A stretch of 64,000 nucleotides of DNA, taken from positions 97,134 through 161,133 of the forward strand of contig NZ_BOPC01000017.1 in NCBI RefSeq assembly GCF_016863555.1, in the 5' to 3' direction. This DNA comes from Micromonospora qiuiae (GTDB lineage Bacteria > Actinomycetota > Actinomycetes > Mycobacteriales > Micromonosporaceae). Both the position numbers and the translations under genes were made by a program. Under the pieces are notes generated by a model, which was not told where the DNA came from, ran no database searches, and worked only from the letters and a program-made list of their open reading frames with translations. Positions within the stretch are counted from its first letter, which is position 1. Each line of letters starts with the position of its first letter. Positions 36,353 to 45,742 of this stretch are shown piece by piece.

Positions 36353-38509
36353 TCAGGTGGGGATGGCGAGGGATAGGGGGAGGACTGCGGGGGCGCCGGC
36401 TTGGCGGAGGGCGCGGGCCGCCATGGTCATCGTCCAGCCCGAGTCGACCAGGTCGTCGACGAGCAGCACGGGGCCGTCCAGTCCGGCCAGGACGGCGGCC
36501 AACTCCTCGGGCACGGCGAGGTTGCCGTGCAGGGCGCGTACCCGCTGGGCGCTGTTGCCGCGCGGTCCGTCGCCGCCCGCCGGCCCGACCGAGGTGACCC
36601 GGCCCAGCAGGGGCAGCCGCCCGACGGCGGCGATCCGCTCGGCCAGCGAGCCGATCAGCACCGGACGGGTACGCGAGTCGACCGCGACCACGCCGGCCGG
36701 GCGGGCGGGCCACGGGTCATCGCCGTGCGCCCAAGCCTTGAGCACCTCGATGACGGCGGCGGCCACGTCGTCGGGCAGCGGGCCGTCCGGCGCGCCCGGC
36801 CCGACCAGGTCCCGCAGCCGGCCACCCCAGCCGAGGTCGGAGAGCCGGCCGACGGCGCGACCGGGCAACGCCTGCTCGGACGGGGCGATCCGCCCCTTCA
36901 GCGGTACGCCGACCGCCGCCAGCCCGGTCGGCCAGAGCTTCTTCGGCGCGATCTGGACACCGGGTCGACCGAGGAAGGTCTGCGCGGCGGTCAGCGCGGC
37001 CGGCGACACCTCCGGCGAGAACAACGCCTCGGCACAGCGGTCACACCGGCCGCAGTCGGCCGCCTCCGCGTCGTCCAGGCACTCGCGCAGGTAGCGCATC
37101 CGGCAACCGGTCGTCGCGGCGTACCCGAGCATCGCCTGCTGCTCGGCGGCGCGGGCGGCGGCGACGCGGCGTAGCCGGGCCGCGTCGTAGACCCAGGGCT
37201 CACCGGTCGCGAGCCAGCCGCCCCGCACCCGGCGGACCGCGCCGTCCACGTCGAGCACCTTGAGCATCAGCTCCAGCCGGGCCCGGCGCAGGTCGACCAG
37301 GGGCTCCAGGGCCTGGGTGGAGAGCGGCCGATCGGTGGGCAGGGCGGCGAGCACCGCGCGGACCTGCTCCTCCGGCGGGAAGGCGAGCGAGGCGAAGTAC
37401 CGCCAGATGGCCGCGTCCTCGGTGCCAGGCAGCAGCAGCACCTCGGCGTGCTCCACGGCCCGACCGGCCCGGCCGACCTGCTGGTAGTAGGCGATCGGCG
37501 ACGGCGGCGCGCCCAGGTGCACCACGAAACCGAGATCGGGCTTGTCGAAGCCCATCCCGAGCGCGCTGGTGGCGACCAGCGCCTTGATCTTGTTGTCGAG
37601 CAGGTCCTGTTCAGCGGCGCGGCGGTCGGCGTCCTCGGCCTGCCCGGTGTAGGCGGCCACCGACCAGCCCCGCGACCGCAGGAACTCGGCGGTCTCGGTC
37701 GCCGACGCGACAGTCAGCGTGTAGACGATGCCCGAGCCGGGGAGCCGGTCCAGGTGGTCGGCGAGCCAGCCGAGCCGGTGCGCCGGGCTCGGCAGGTCGA
37801 GTACGGCCAGCCGCAGTGATTCCCGGTCCAGGCTGCCTCGCAGCACCAGGACGTCCGATCGTGGCCCGGTGGGATCGGTCGGCTCGGTACCGAGTTGCTC
37901 GGCCACGTCCCGGGTGACCCGGGCGTTGGCGGTCGCGGTGGTGGCCAGCACCGGCGTGCGCTCGGGCAGGTTGCCGAGGAAGGTACGCAACCGGCGGTAA
38001 TCCGGCCGGAAGTCGTGCCCCCAGTCCGACACGCAGTGCGCCTCGTCCACCACCAGCAGACCGGTGGTGGCGGCCAACCTCGGCAGCACGCCGTCGCGGA
38101 ACTCCGGGTTGTTGAGCCGCTCCGGGCTGATCAGCAGCACGTCGACCGACCCGGCGTGGATCTCGGCGGTGATCTCCTGCCACTCGTCGAGGTTGGCCGA
38201 ATTGATGGTGCGGGCCCGGATCCCGGCCCGTCCGGCGGCCTCGACCTGGTTACGCATCAACGCCAGCAACGGCGAGACGATCACCGTGGGGCCGGTCGGC
38301 TCCGCACGCTCGCGCAGCAGGGCGGTGGCCACGAAGTAGACCGCCGATTTGCCCCACCCGGTGCGTTGCACGCAGAGCACCCGCCGCTCGTCGATCACCA
38401 GCGCCTCGATCGCCCGCCACTGGTCCTCGCGGAGCCGGGCGTCCTCGCCCGCCAGCCGCCGCAGCACCGCCTCGGCCCGCTGCCGCACCGCCGTCCGTTC
38501 CTGGCTCAT
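36353..38509 (-). CDS. RecQ-like DNA helicase fused to a phosphoribosyltransferase-like domain
   Basis: A 718-residue protein. Residues 1-350 are a RecQ-family helicase: VQRTGWGKSAVYF (Walker A), VDEAHCVSDWGHDFRPDYR, TATAN, ALGMGFDKPDLGFV and QQVGRAGR. A RecQ zinc-binding module follows with CRMRYLRECLDD and CGRCDRC. The last 120 residues contain GPVLLVDDLVDSGWTMTMAA, the PRPP loop of ComF-type phosphoribosyltransferases. No HRDC domain is evident. It probably acts in recombination or repair. The role of the fused domain is unknown; it may sense a nucleotide. Confidence 0.88.
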   Translation of the reverse strand: MSQERTAVRQRAEAVLRRLAGEDARLREDQWRAIEALVIDERRVLCVQRTGWGKSAVYFVATALLRERAEPTGPTVIVSPLLALMRNQVEAAGRAGIRARTINSANLDEWQEITAEIHAGSVDVLLISPERLNNPEFRDGVLPRLAATTGLLVVDEAHCVSDWGHDFRPDYRRLRTFLGNLPERTPVLATTATANARVTRDVAEQLGTEPTDPTGPRSDVLVLRGSLDRESLRLAVLDLPSPAHRLGWLADHLDRLPGSGIVYTLTVASATETAEFLRSRGWSVAAYTGQAEDADRRAAEQDLLDNKIKALVATSALGMGFDKPDLGFVVHLGAPPSPIAYYQQVGRAGRAVEHAEVLLLPGTEDAAIWRYFASLAFPPEEQVRAVLAALPTDRPLSTQALEPLVDLRRARLELMLKVLDVDGAVRRVRGGWLATGEPWVYDAARLRRVAAARAAEQQAMLGYAATTGCRMRYLRECLDDAEAADCGRCDRCAEALFSPEVSPAALTAAQTFLGRPGVQIAPKKLWPTGLAAVGVPLKGRIAPSEQALPGRAVGRLSDLGWGGRLRDLVGPGAPDGPLPDDVAAAVIEVLKAWAHGDDPWPARPAGVVAVDSRTRPVLIGSLAERIAAVGRLPLLGRVTSVGPAGGDGPRGNSAQRVRALHGNLAVPEELAAVLAGLDGPVLLVDDLVDSGWTMTMAARALRQAGAPAVLPLSLAIPT

Positions 38510-38628
38510 CCGGCCTTTCTACCAGCGTCCAACCGCCGGTTCACCGCCGCCGAGCGAGGCAAGCCGCCGGGTTCACCGCCGCCGAGCGGGGTAAGCGCCG
38601 TACCGCCGAGGACGAGAAGGGTGAATTC

Positions 38629-39330
38629 GTGACCGAACCCGCGCAGCCGCACCTGGCACCGGAGGAGAACTTCCGGCACGGTCGACTGACCGCACGTCCG
38701 GCGCCGCCGGCAACCCCGGCCACCGCTGGTCTGCTATCGCGCAACGACGCCGCGGGCGGGTTGCAAGCCATGGTGTACGCCCCGGAACCCGCCGACGGCC
38801 GGCCGTACCGGATGGTGCTGCTGCTGCACGGGGCGGGCGGCTCGGCCCGGCAGGGACTGGACCTGCTGCTTCCGGTCGCCGACGCGCACCGCCTGCTGCT
38901 GGTCGCCCCGCAGGCCGTGGCGAGCAGCTGGGACCTCATCGTGGAGGGCTTCGGGCCGGACGTGCGACGGATCGACGCGCTGCTCGCTTCGATCTTCGCC
39001 AGTCACCCCGTCGACCGGGTGGTCTTCGGCGGCTTCTCCGACGGTGCCTCGTACGCCCTCTCCCTGGGCCTGACCAACGGCGACCTGGTCGACGCCGTGG
39101 TGGCCTTCTCCCCCGGCTTCGCCGCGCCGCTGGTCACCCACGGCCGTCCCCGGATGTACGTTTCGCACGGCGTCGCGGATCCGGTCCTTCCGGTCGACGC
39201 GTGCAGCCGTCGACTGGTCCCCCGACTGCGGTCGCTCGGTTATGACGTGACCTACCACGAGTTCCCCAACGGCCACGAGGTGCCTCCGGAGATCCGTGAA
39301 CAGGCTGCCGCCTGGCTCACCACCTCCTGA
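38629..39330 (+). CDS. Phospholipase/carboxylesterase-type alpha/beta hydrolase
   Basis: A 233-residue esterase of the LpqC/PHB-depolymerase-like or carboxylesterase type. It shows LLLHGAGGSARQGLDLLLPV (oxyanion region), VFGGFSDGASYAL (nucleophile serine), SHGVADPVLP (Asp) and EFPNGHEVPPE (His). The catalytic triad is complete. There is no signal peptide, so it should be cytoplasmic. The GTG start has GAGAAGGG upstream. The substrate is unknown. Confidence 0.85.
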   Translation: MTEPAQPHLAPEENFRHGRLTARPAPPATPATAGLLSRNDAAGGLQAMVYAPEPADGRPYRMVLLLHGAGGSARQGLDLLLPVADAHRLLLVAPQAVASSWDLIVEGFGPDVRRIDALLASIFASHPVDRVVFGGFSDGASYALSLGLTNGDLVDAVVAFSPGFAAPLVTHGRPRMYVSHGVADPVLPVDACSRRLVPRLRSLGYDVTYHEFPNGHEVPPEIREQAAAWLTTS

Positions 39331-39408
39331 CACGCACGCCTTTTGTGCGCAGACGCCCGGCGGCGTTTAAGGTCGTACGGTTCTCGTTCAATCCGGGAGA
39401 GAGACGAC

Positions 39409-40212
39409 ATGACTCAGCGAACCGGCACCACCGCCACCATCCGGCGGTTCGCGGCCGCCACGGTCGCCCTGCTGGCTGTGGCTCTGGTGGCCGGCTGCGA
39501 CGACAGGGACGCCGGCCCGCAGGCGGCCCCACCGCCGCCCGACCCGAAGCAGGAACTGCTGGCGGCGGTGCCGGACGCCGAGGACCCGGCCTTCCGCTTC
39601 ATCACCAGTGACGCCTCGGGTGACGTCTCGGGTGTGATCGACCCGGTCAACCGCGGCATGGAAATGGAGATCGTCGGCAAGGAGAAGGACTTCACCCTGG
39701 AGATGGCCTTCCGGTTTGTCGAGTCGCGCACCTGGATGAAGGTGAACTTCAAGGGCAAGCGGGACATCCAGAAGCTGATGAAGCTGCCGACCACATGGAT
39801 GGAACTGGACCGGACGAAGGTCAAGGGGGCCGACGAGATGCCCACGTACGAAGGCACCGATCCCGGCAACACCGAGGTGATCATTCGCGCGGCCACCGAC
39901 GTCCAGGCCGGCGAGGACGGGACGTACACGGGTGTGATCGACTTTTCCACGGAACCGGAGCTGGTGGAGGCCATGGAGGGCGTGGCGCCGCTCGGCGACG
40001 CCACCGAGCCGGTTCCGCTCACCGCCGTCGTCGGCCCGGACGGCAACCTCACCTCGCTCACCCTGGCGATTCCGGCCATCGGGAAGCGGAAGGCGTCGGA
40101 GTACGTCGTGAAGTACTCCGATTACGGCACTGCCCCGGCGGTCGTCGCCTTCGTCGGCGACGAGGCGAAACCGGCACCGAAGGCGGCGTACGACATGCTC
40201 AACAACGGCTGA
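39409..40212 (+). CDS. Secreted lipoprotein (LppX/LprG-like)
   Basis: A 267-residue protein with a lipoprotein signal peptide, VALLAVALVAGC, whose cysteine would be lipidated after cleavage, followed by a Pro-rich linker. The mature domain (TYEGTDPGNTEVIIRAATDV, GTYTGVIDFSTE) is similar in pattern to the LppX/LprG fold of actinobacterial lipid-carrier lipoproteins. The assignment is by overall pattern and is tentative. It is convergent with the ABC transporter genes. Confidence 0.75.
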   Translation: MTQRTGTTATIRRFAAATVALLAVALVAGCDDRDAGPQAAPPPPDPKQELLAAVPDAEDPAFRFITSDASGDVSGVIDPVNRGMEMEIVGKEKDFTLEMAFRFVESRTWMKVNFKGKRDIQKLMKLPTTWMELDRTKVKGADEMPTYEGTDPGNTEVIIRAATDVQAGEDGTYTGVIDFSTEPELVEAMEGVAPLGDATEPVPLTAVVGPDGNLTSLTLAIPAIGKRKASEYVVKYSDYGTAPAVVAFVGDEAKPAPKAAYDMLNNG

Positions 40213-40226
40213 CGTCGGTCAGCGGC

Positions 40227-40258
40227 CGGCGGGCGACGCACCGCTACGCCGCCCGCCG
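40227..40258. terminator. Candidate bidirectional terminator
   Basis: A 9-bp stem CGGCGGGCG (40227-40235) and CGCCCGCCG (40250-40258) lies between the convergent lipoprotein and LivM genes and could serve both. Confidence 0.5.
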
Positions 40259-40262
40259 ATGA

Positions 40263-41387
40263 TCAGGTCGGACGGCGTCGGCCGAGGCGCAGCGAGTTGC
40301 GCAGCAGGGCCAGGCGGGGGGCAAGGCTGGCCAGGCCGCCGGGGAAGAAGTAGACGGCCAGGATGAAGACGGTGCCCAGGACGAAGAGCGGCTCGGAGAG
40401 CGGGCGGCTGAGGAAGGCCGGCAGCGCGCTCACCGCGTCGGAGCTGCCGAAGGAGACCAGGCGGTGGTCCAGGTACATGTAGAGGATGCCGCCCAGCACC
40501 GGGCCCCAGCGTGTGCCCGGCCCGCCCAGCACCACCATCACCAGCAGTGACAGGGTCAGCTCGCTGCTGGTGATGTGCGGCGAGGCGCCGCCGACGATCA
40601 GGCAGTAGACCACTCCACCCGCCGCCGCCAGGCCGCCGGCCAGGGTGAAGGCGACCAGCTTGAAGCGGTACGGATCCAGCCCGAGCACCCCGACGCGACG
40701 CTCGTCGTCGCGCACCCCGGCCAGCACCCGCCCGGTCGGCGAGGCAGTGACCCGGTGCACCACGAACACCACCGCGACCAGGTACGCCAGGGCCAGCCAG
40801 TAAAGGTTGACCGTGTTGGCGACGCCGACCAGAGCGGCGGGCAGCCCGGCGACGTCCAGCGGCAGCCCCTCCTCGCCGCCGGTGAGCCCGCCGAAGTCGC
40901 GGGCCACCAGGATCGCTCCGACCTGGGCGAAGGCGAGCGTCACCATGGCGAAGGCGATGCCGATCGTACGCAGCGCCACCGCACCGATCAGGCCGGCGAG
41001 AATGGTCCCGCCGACGATCGCCAGCGGCGCGGCCTGCCAGAGCGGCAGCCCGGCCCGGGTGATCAGGATGTCGGTGCCGTACACACCGGCAGCGAAGTAG
41101 AGGGCGTGCCCGAAGGAGAGCATCCCGGTGCGCCCGAACAGCAGGTCGTAACCGGCCGCCAGGCCACCGAAGACCAGGCAGACGGCGAGCAGTTGCAGGG
41201 TGCCCGGCGAGTTCAGCGCCCCCTCGAAGATGCCCGGCAGGTGCAGCGTCGAGTACGGCAGGATCACCGCCACGGCCAGCACCACCAGCGGCAGGACGGG
41301 GCGCAGCCGGCTGACGCGGCCCGGGGTCAGCTCGGCCGGTACCGCCGCTGAGGCCGCGGGAAGCTCGGGGCTCTTGACCTCGGTCAT
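40263..41387 (-). CDS. livM: Branched-chain amino-acid ABC transporter permease LivM
   Basis: A 374-residue permease with about ten transmembrane segments. The signature GYDLLFGRTGMLSFGHALYF and the EAA-like loop (LAGVRDDERRVGVLGLDPYR) identify the LivM family. The start overlaps the livH stop by 4 bp. It pairs with LivH to form the membrane channel of the importer encoded here. It is the last gene of the operon. Confidence 0.92.
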   Translation of the reverse strand: MTEVKSPELPAASAAVPAELTPGRVSRLRPVLPLVVLAVAVILPYSTLHLPGIFEGALNSPGTLQLLAVCLVFGGLAAGYDLLFGRTGMLSFGHALYFAAGVYGTDILITRAGLPLWQAAPLAIVGGTILAGLIGAVALRTIGIAFAMVTLAFAQVGAILVARDFGGLTGGEEGLPLDVAGLPAALVGVANTVNLYWLALAYLVAVVFVVHRVTASPTGRVLAGVRDDERRVGVLGLDPYRFKLVAFTLAGGLAAAGGVVYCLIVGGASPHITSSELTLSLLVMVVLGGPGTRWGPVLGGILYMYLDHRLVSFGSSDAVSALPAFLSRPLSEPLFVLGTVFILAVYFFPGGLASLAPRLALLRNSLRLGRRRPT

Positions 41388-42274
41388 GCCGTTGCCACCT
41401 TTCCGGCGATGCCCTGGGGGCGCAGCAGCAGCACCGCGGCGAGCAGCGCGACCACGCAGATGTCGCCCAGCCCGGAGGTGCCGTAGTAGTTCACGAACTG
41501 TTGCAGCAGCCCGACCGCGACCGCCGCGTACGCGGACCCGACCACCGAGCCCATGCCGCCGATGACCACCACGATGAACGCGAAGATCAACAGCGAGCCG
41601 CCCTGCTGTGGCGAGACGGTGCCGAAATAGACGCTGCCCAGCGCGCCGGCCAACGCCGCAGCCGCCCCACCGATCGCGAAGACCAGGGTGAACGCCTTGC
41701 GTACGTCGATGCCCAGCGCGGTGACCATCTCCCGGTTCTCCACCCCGGCCCGGATGATCAGGCCGTACCGGGTCCACTGGAGGAAGGCCAGGATCGCGGC
41801 GAGCACCAGCACCGCCGCGATGATCAGCAGCAGCCCGCCGTTGGGCACCTGCGCGCCCAGGATCGAGGTCACCTGGCGGGTCCACTCCGGGCGCGGGAAC
41901 CGTCGGGCGTCCGCACCCCAGGTGGCCTGCAACAGCGCCACGCCGGCCAGGGAGAGACCCACGGTGACCAGCACCTGTTCGATGGTGCGGGAGTAGAGCG
42001 GCCGGATCAGCACCAGCTCGACCAGCACCGCCATCAACGCGCCGGCGGCCACCCCGAAGGCGACCGCGACCACGAACCCGAGGCCGTCGTGCCCGGCGCC
42101 GGGCAGGTTCCCGGCCGCCCACCAGGTGGCGTACGCGCCGACGCCGAGGAAGAGCCCGTGCGCGAAGTTGAGCACGTCGGCCAGGCCGAAGACCAGCGAC
42201 AGCCCGGAGGCCACCAGGAAGTACAGCGCCGCCAGGCCGAGCCCGGTCAGCGTCAGCAGAATGATCGCGTCCAT
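41384..42274 (-). CDS. livH: Branched-chain amino-acid ABC transporter permease LivH
   Basis: A 296-residue permease. It has SGLSLVFGLADVLNFAHGLF at the N-terminus and RAGVENREMVTALGIDVRKA as the cytoplasmic coupling loop, both typical of LivH. The start overlaps the upstream ATPase stop by one base. It forms the channel with LivM. Confidence 0.93.
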   Translation of the reverse strand: MDAIILLTLTGLGLAALYFLVASGLSLVFGLADVLNFAHGLFLGVGAYATWWAAGNLPGAGHDGLGFVVAVAFGVAAGALMAVLVELVLIRPLYSRTIEQVLVTVGLSLAGVALLQATWGADARRFPRPEWTRQVTSILGAQVPNGGLLLIIAAVLVLAAILAFLQWTRYGLIIRAGVENREMVTALGIDVRKAFTLVFAIGGAAAALAGALGSVYFGTVSPQQGGSLLIFAFIVVVIGGMGSVVGSAYAAVAVGLLQQFVNYYGTSGLGDICVVALLAAVLLLRPQGIAGKVATA

Positions 42275-43068
42275 CAGCGGGCGTCCTCCCGCGCCGGGCC
42301 CGCCGTGCTGGCGGATGCCCCCGGCTCCGTACCGGATCCGTGGTGATGCCCCTCCGCCGAGCCGACGCCGAGCAGCGACCTGGTCAGCGCGGTCGCCGAC
42401 AGCAGTTCCTGGGCGTCACCGGTCCAGGCGACCCGGCCGGCGGCGAGCACCACCGCGTCGCGGGCCAGCCGCCGGACCACGGCCAGGTTCTGCTCGACCA
42501 GCAGCACCGGCACGGATTCGGCGACCCGTTTCAGCACCTCGGCCACCTCGGTCACCACCTTCGGCGCCAACCCCTTGGTCGGCTCGTCGACCAGCAACAG
42601 CCGGTTGTCGTTGAGCAGCACCCGGCCGATGGCGAGCATCTGCTGCTGCCCGCCCGACAGCGAGCCGGCCCGCTGCCGGGACCGCCGATCCAGTTCGGGA
42701 AAGAGCGCGAACACCCGGTCGTACGCCGCAGTGGTGCCCCGCCGCTCGGCGAGCCGCAGGTTTTCCGCGACGGTGAGCCCGGCGAAGACGCACCGGTCCT
42801 CCGGCACGTAGCCGAGCCCGCCGCGGACCAGGCGGTGGGTCGGCCGCTCCAGCAGCGACTGGTCTCCCATCCGGACCCTGCCGTGCACCTCGCCGCCCCG
42901 GGGCGTCAACCCGACCACCGCGCGCAGCGTGGTGGTCTTGCCGACACCGTTGCGGCCGAGCAGCACGGTGACCCCGGTCGGCGCCACCGTGAACGACACC
43001 CCCTGCAGGATGTGCAGCCCGGCGATCCGCACCGACAGGTCCTCGACGGTCAGCACCGGCTCCGTCAC
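42274..43068 (-). CDS. livF: ABC transporter ATP-binding protein LivF
   Basis: A 264-residue ATPase. Walker A is LLGRNGVGKTTTLRA, the signature LSGGQQQMLAIGRVLL, and Walker B LLLVDEPTKGLAPK. The start GTG at 43068 overlaps the livG stop by 4 bp; longer readings overlap livG extensively. The C-terminus ends in a Gly/His-rich tail (EGHHHGSG) not usual for the family. It energises the LivHM permease. Confidence 0.92.
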   Translation of the reverse strand: MTEPVLTVEDLSVRIAGLHILQGVSFTVAPTGVTVLLGRNGVGKTTTLRAVVGLTPRGGEVHGRVRMGDQSLLERPTHRLVRGGLGYVPEDRCVFAGLTVAENLRLAERRGTTAAYDRVFALFPELDRRSRQRAGSLSGGQQQMLAIGRVLLNDNRLLLVDEPTKGLAPKVVTEVAEVLKRVAESVPVLLVEQNLAVVRRLARDAVVLAAGRVAWTGDAQELLSATALTRSLLGVGSAEGHHHGSGTEPGASASTAGPAREDAR

Positions 43069-43808
43069 AGGTCCTCCCCCAGATACGCCTCTTGCACCGT
43101 CGGGTTGGCCATCACCGTCTCCGGGGTGTCGCAGGCCAGCAGGGCGCCGTGGTGCATCACGGCGATCCGGTCGGCCAGTTCCAGGATCACGTCCATGTGG
43201 TGCTCCACCATCAGCACCGACCGGCCGCTGTCGCCGGTCAACGACCGGATCACGCGCACCAGTTCCGGCACGTCCTCGGCGCTGACCCCGGCCATCGGCT
43301 CGTCCAGCAGCATCACCCTCGGCTCGCCGGCCAGCAGCAGCGCGATCTCCAGCTTGCGTTTCTCGCCGTGGGCGAGGGTGCCGGCCAACGCCGTACCCCG
43401 ATGGGCCAGGCCGACGCGGTCGAGCGCCGCGTCGGCGGCGGCGGCCACCTCCCGGTCGGCCGCCGCCCGCCGCCACAGCTTCATCGAGCCCCCGCGGTAC
43501 GCCTGCACGGCGAGCCGGACGTTCTCCCGCACCGTGAGCGAGCCGAAGACCGAGGACGCCTGGAAGGTACGGCCCAACCCGAGTCGGGCCCGCCGGTACG
43601 GCGGCAGAGCGGAAATGTCCCGCCCGTCCAGGGTGACGCTCCCCTCGGTGGGCCGGCGCAGGCCGGTGATCAGGTTGAACAGTGAGGTCTTGCCGGCGCC
43701 GTTGGGCCCGATCACGCCGAGGAATTCCCCGGGCGCCAGGTCGAGGTGAACGGAGTCGACGATGGCGACCTCACCGATCCGCCAGGTCAGACCGCGGGTG
43801 GCGAGCAT
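43065..43808 (-). CDS. livG: ABC transporter ATP-binding protein LivG
   Basis: A 247-residue ATPase with Walker A IGPNGAGKTSLFNL, the LivG-specific RTFQASSVFGSLTVRENV, signature region LAHGEKRKLEIALLL and Walker B VMLLDEPMAGVS. The signature lacks the usual LSGG and has LAHGEKRK, as is common for LivG. It starts 8 bp after the substrate-binding protein gene. Confidence 0.92.
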   Translation of the reverse strand: MLATRGLTWRIGEVAIVDSVHLDLAPGEFLGVIGPNGAGKTSLFNLITGLRRPTEGSVTLDGRDISALPPYRRARLGLGRTFQASSVFGSLTVRENVRLAVQAYRGGSMKLWRRAAADREVAAAADAALDRVGLAHRGTALAGTLAHGEKRKLEIALLLAGEPRVMLLDEPMAGVSAEDVPELVRVIRSLTGDSGRSVLMVEHHMDVILELADRIAVMHHGALLACDTPETVMANPTVQEAYLGEDL

Positions 43809-43816
43809 GGCGAGCC

Positions 43817-45022
43817 TCAGCCCTTCATCGCCTGGACCGGTGGCGCGGTCTCCTCGCCGGTGAGCGCCTTCTGCGCGGTCGCGGTGAAGTCCTCTCCGCT
43901 GCCGGTCAGGCTCGCCTGGTACATCGGCTGGAGCAGGGCGTGGTCCTCGGCGCGGATGGTCATGGTGCCCTTGACGCCCTCGAAGCTCCAGCCCTCCAGC
44001 GCGGAGACCATCTTGTCGACGTCGTCGCCGCCCTCCTGCACGGCCCGGACCACCATCTGCGCGGCGGCGAAGCCGTCCGGGTGGAACAGGTCGAGGGTGC
44101 CCCCGGGAATCTTGGCCTTCGCGGCCGTGGCCGCCTCGGTGTCACTGGCACCGTCGAAGTAGTGCGACAGGAAGGAGATCTTGCTGCCGGCCGCGCCGAA
44201 GGTGGGCCAGGAGGCACGGATGTCCAGGCCGGTGACGACCGTGGTGGAGGTGAGTACGCCCTGCTGGTCGAGGGTCTGCCACATCGCCGGGGCGGTGGTG
44301 CCGGCCCAGGCGACGAAGAGCAGGTCCGGCTTGGCGGACTTGATCTGGCTGGCGAACGGGGTGAACTCGGTGGCGCTGGCCGGTGCCCGGACCGCGCTGA
44401 CGGTGGCCCCGGCAACGCCGATGACCTCCTTGACGGCCGCCTCGTTGGCGTCACCGAACGCGCCGTCCTGGGCGAAGACCACGACCTTCTTGCCGGCCGG
44501 GTCGCCGATGAACGATTTCGCGGTCACCACGTCCTGGTACGACTGCCGGCCGGAGCGGAACGTGTACTTGTTCGCGCCGGTCACCGCGTCGGTGGCGGCC
44601 GGACCGGAGATGAACAGGACCTTGTTCTGGGCCGCGATCGGGGCGACCTGGAGCGCCACACCGGACGCCGTCGAGCCTGCGATGATCTTGTTGCCCTTGC
44701 CGATCAGGTCCTTGGCCGCGGAGACCGCCTTCGCCGGGTCACCGGCGTCGTCGACCTCGGTGATCTCGATTGCCCGGTCGCCCACCTTGTTGGTGCCGTT
44801 CGTGGCGAAGTCCAGGCCGGCCCGGAACCCTTCGATGTACTGCTTTCCGTAACTGGCCAGCGCTCCCGACTGGGAGTAGACCAGACCAACCTTCACCGGC
44901 GCGGCGCCGTCGCCACCGCCGCTGGCGGTGTCCTGCGGACTGCCACACGCCGTGGCCGCGAGCGCCGCGGCCATCATCGTGGCGGTGGACAGGAACACCC
45001 GTCGTGTCGTCCGGACCGTCAT
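43817..45022 (-). CDS. livK: Branched-chain amino-acid-type ABC substrate-binding lipoprotein
   Basis: A 401-residue periplasmic-binding-protein-type lipoprotein and the first gene of the operon. The N-terminus has a twin-arginine-like stretch (RTTRRVFLSTATMMAAAL) followed by a lipobox ending AATAC. The mature part is a Peripla_BP_6 domain (GLVYSQSGALASYGKQYIEG and GDRAIEITEVDDAGDP). The ligand is probably a branched-chain or related amino acid. Urea or amide is also possible for this family, but the gene order is the standard Liv one. Confidence 0.9.
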   Translation of the reverse strand: MTVRTTRRVFLSTATMMAAALAATACGSPQDTASGGGDGAAPVKVGLVYSQSGALASYGKQYIEGFRAGLDFATNGTNKVGDRAIEITEVDDAGDPAKAVSAAKDLIGKGNKIIAGSTASGVALQVAPIAAQNKVLFISGPAATDAVTGANKYTFRSGRQSYQDVVTAKSFIGDPAGKKVVVFAQDGAFGDANEAAVKEVIGVAGATVSAVRAPASATEFTPFASQIKSAKPDLLFVAWAGTTAPAMWQTLDQQGVLTSTTVVTGLDIRASWPTFGAAGSKISFLSHYFDGASDTEAATAAKAKIPGGTLDLFHPDGFAAAQMVVRAVQEGGDDVDKMVSALEGWSFEGVKGTMTIRAEDHALLQPMYQASLTGSGEDFTATAQKALTGEETAPPVQAMKG

Positions 45023-45261
45023 AGCGACTCCACGTGAGGACTCAGAGGAAGAGAAACCTTATGTGTCGGCTCACGCTAGAAGTGACGTCACCCACGGGCT
45101 ATGTGGCGGAAGCACACAAGTCACCAGGATGGAGTGGCCAGCCTTGACAAGCACTCGGCCTCGGCGGTCGCGCCACCGCGCCCGGGCGGCGACCATCCCC
45201 ATCCCCCAGCCCGCTCATGTGTCGGTCCGGAACACGCCCTCGCTAGTCTTGATCAACTCCG

Positions 45262-45314
45262 TGCCGGCGGAATGGCGGTATCGGGCGCGCTTGGATACCG
45301 CCATTCCGCCGGCA
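45262..45314. repeat. Perfect 21-bp palindrome
   Basis: A perfect 21-bp inverted repeat (45262-45282 and 45294-45314; the left arm begins TGCCGGCGGAATGG) flanks an 11-nt loop GGGCGCGCTTG. It is not at the end of any gene and lies 34 bp from the second copy of the MITE-like repeat. It could be a mobile palindrome or a strong terminator remnant. Confidence 0.8.
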
Positions 45315-45347
45315 TTGTGTCGATCACCGCCCCCGAGTGCGATGGAC

Positions 45348-45610
45348 CACGTCCGCGACCGGCACCGTCGCACAAGACACCGCAACTCGCGTTCCTGGGC
45401 ACAGGACACCGCAACTCGCGGTCTCAACCGGCCCGGAAACCCCAACATGCCGCAACCCGCGCCACCCAAAGGACGGGATACGCCGACATGCCGCAACCCG
45501 TGCCCGCCCTGGGCACCCGGACACCCCGAGATGCCGCAACCCGCGCTGTCCACATCCCACAGCGCCACCACGCCTGGACCCACCTGGCCACGCCACCACC
45601 TATTGCCGGT
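45348..45610. mobile_element. Second copy of the MITE-like repeat (inverted, incomplete)
   Basis: Read on the minus strand, this region matches 704-1024: it starts ACCGGCAATAGGT, has three units of about 42 bp with TTGCGGCAT or TTGCGGCATG, the shared segment GGGCCGGTTGAGACCGCGAG, two 29-bp-like units, and ends GGTGCCGGTCGCG. It has about two fewer internal units than copy 1, and only one of the two terminal inverted repeats is recognisable. The intergenic space 45023-45742 contains nothing else gene-like. Confidence 0.7.
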
Positions 45611-45742
45611 CCCTCTAGCCTTGCGTTTTAACCTCGGTCGTATGTCTCGACGGTGGGTGTCGGTTGCGCTCGGCGTGTTGGCGTGACGCGGAGCGGCCAC
45701 CGCGTGATCCTCTTCGGGTTCCTTCCACAGAACTTGAAGAAG

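Noticed and set aside
40263..45022. Urea or amide (Urt/Fmd) transporter instead of a Liv-type system
   Set aside because: No urease or amidase genes are nearby, and the gene order and ATPase features fit the general branched-chain amino-acid type better; the ligand remains open.
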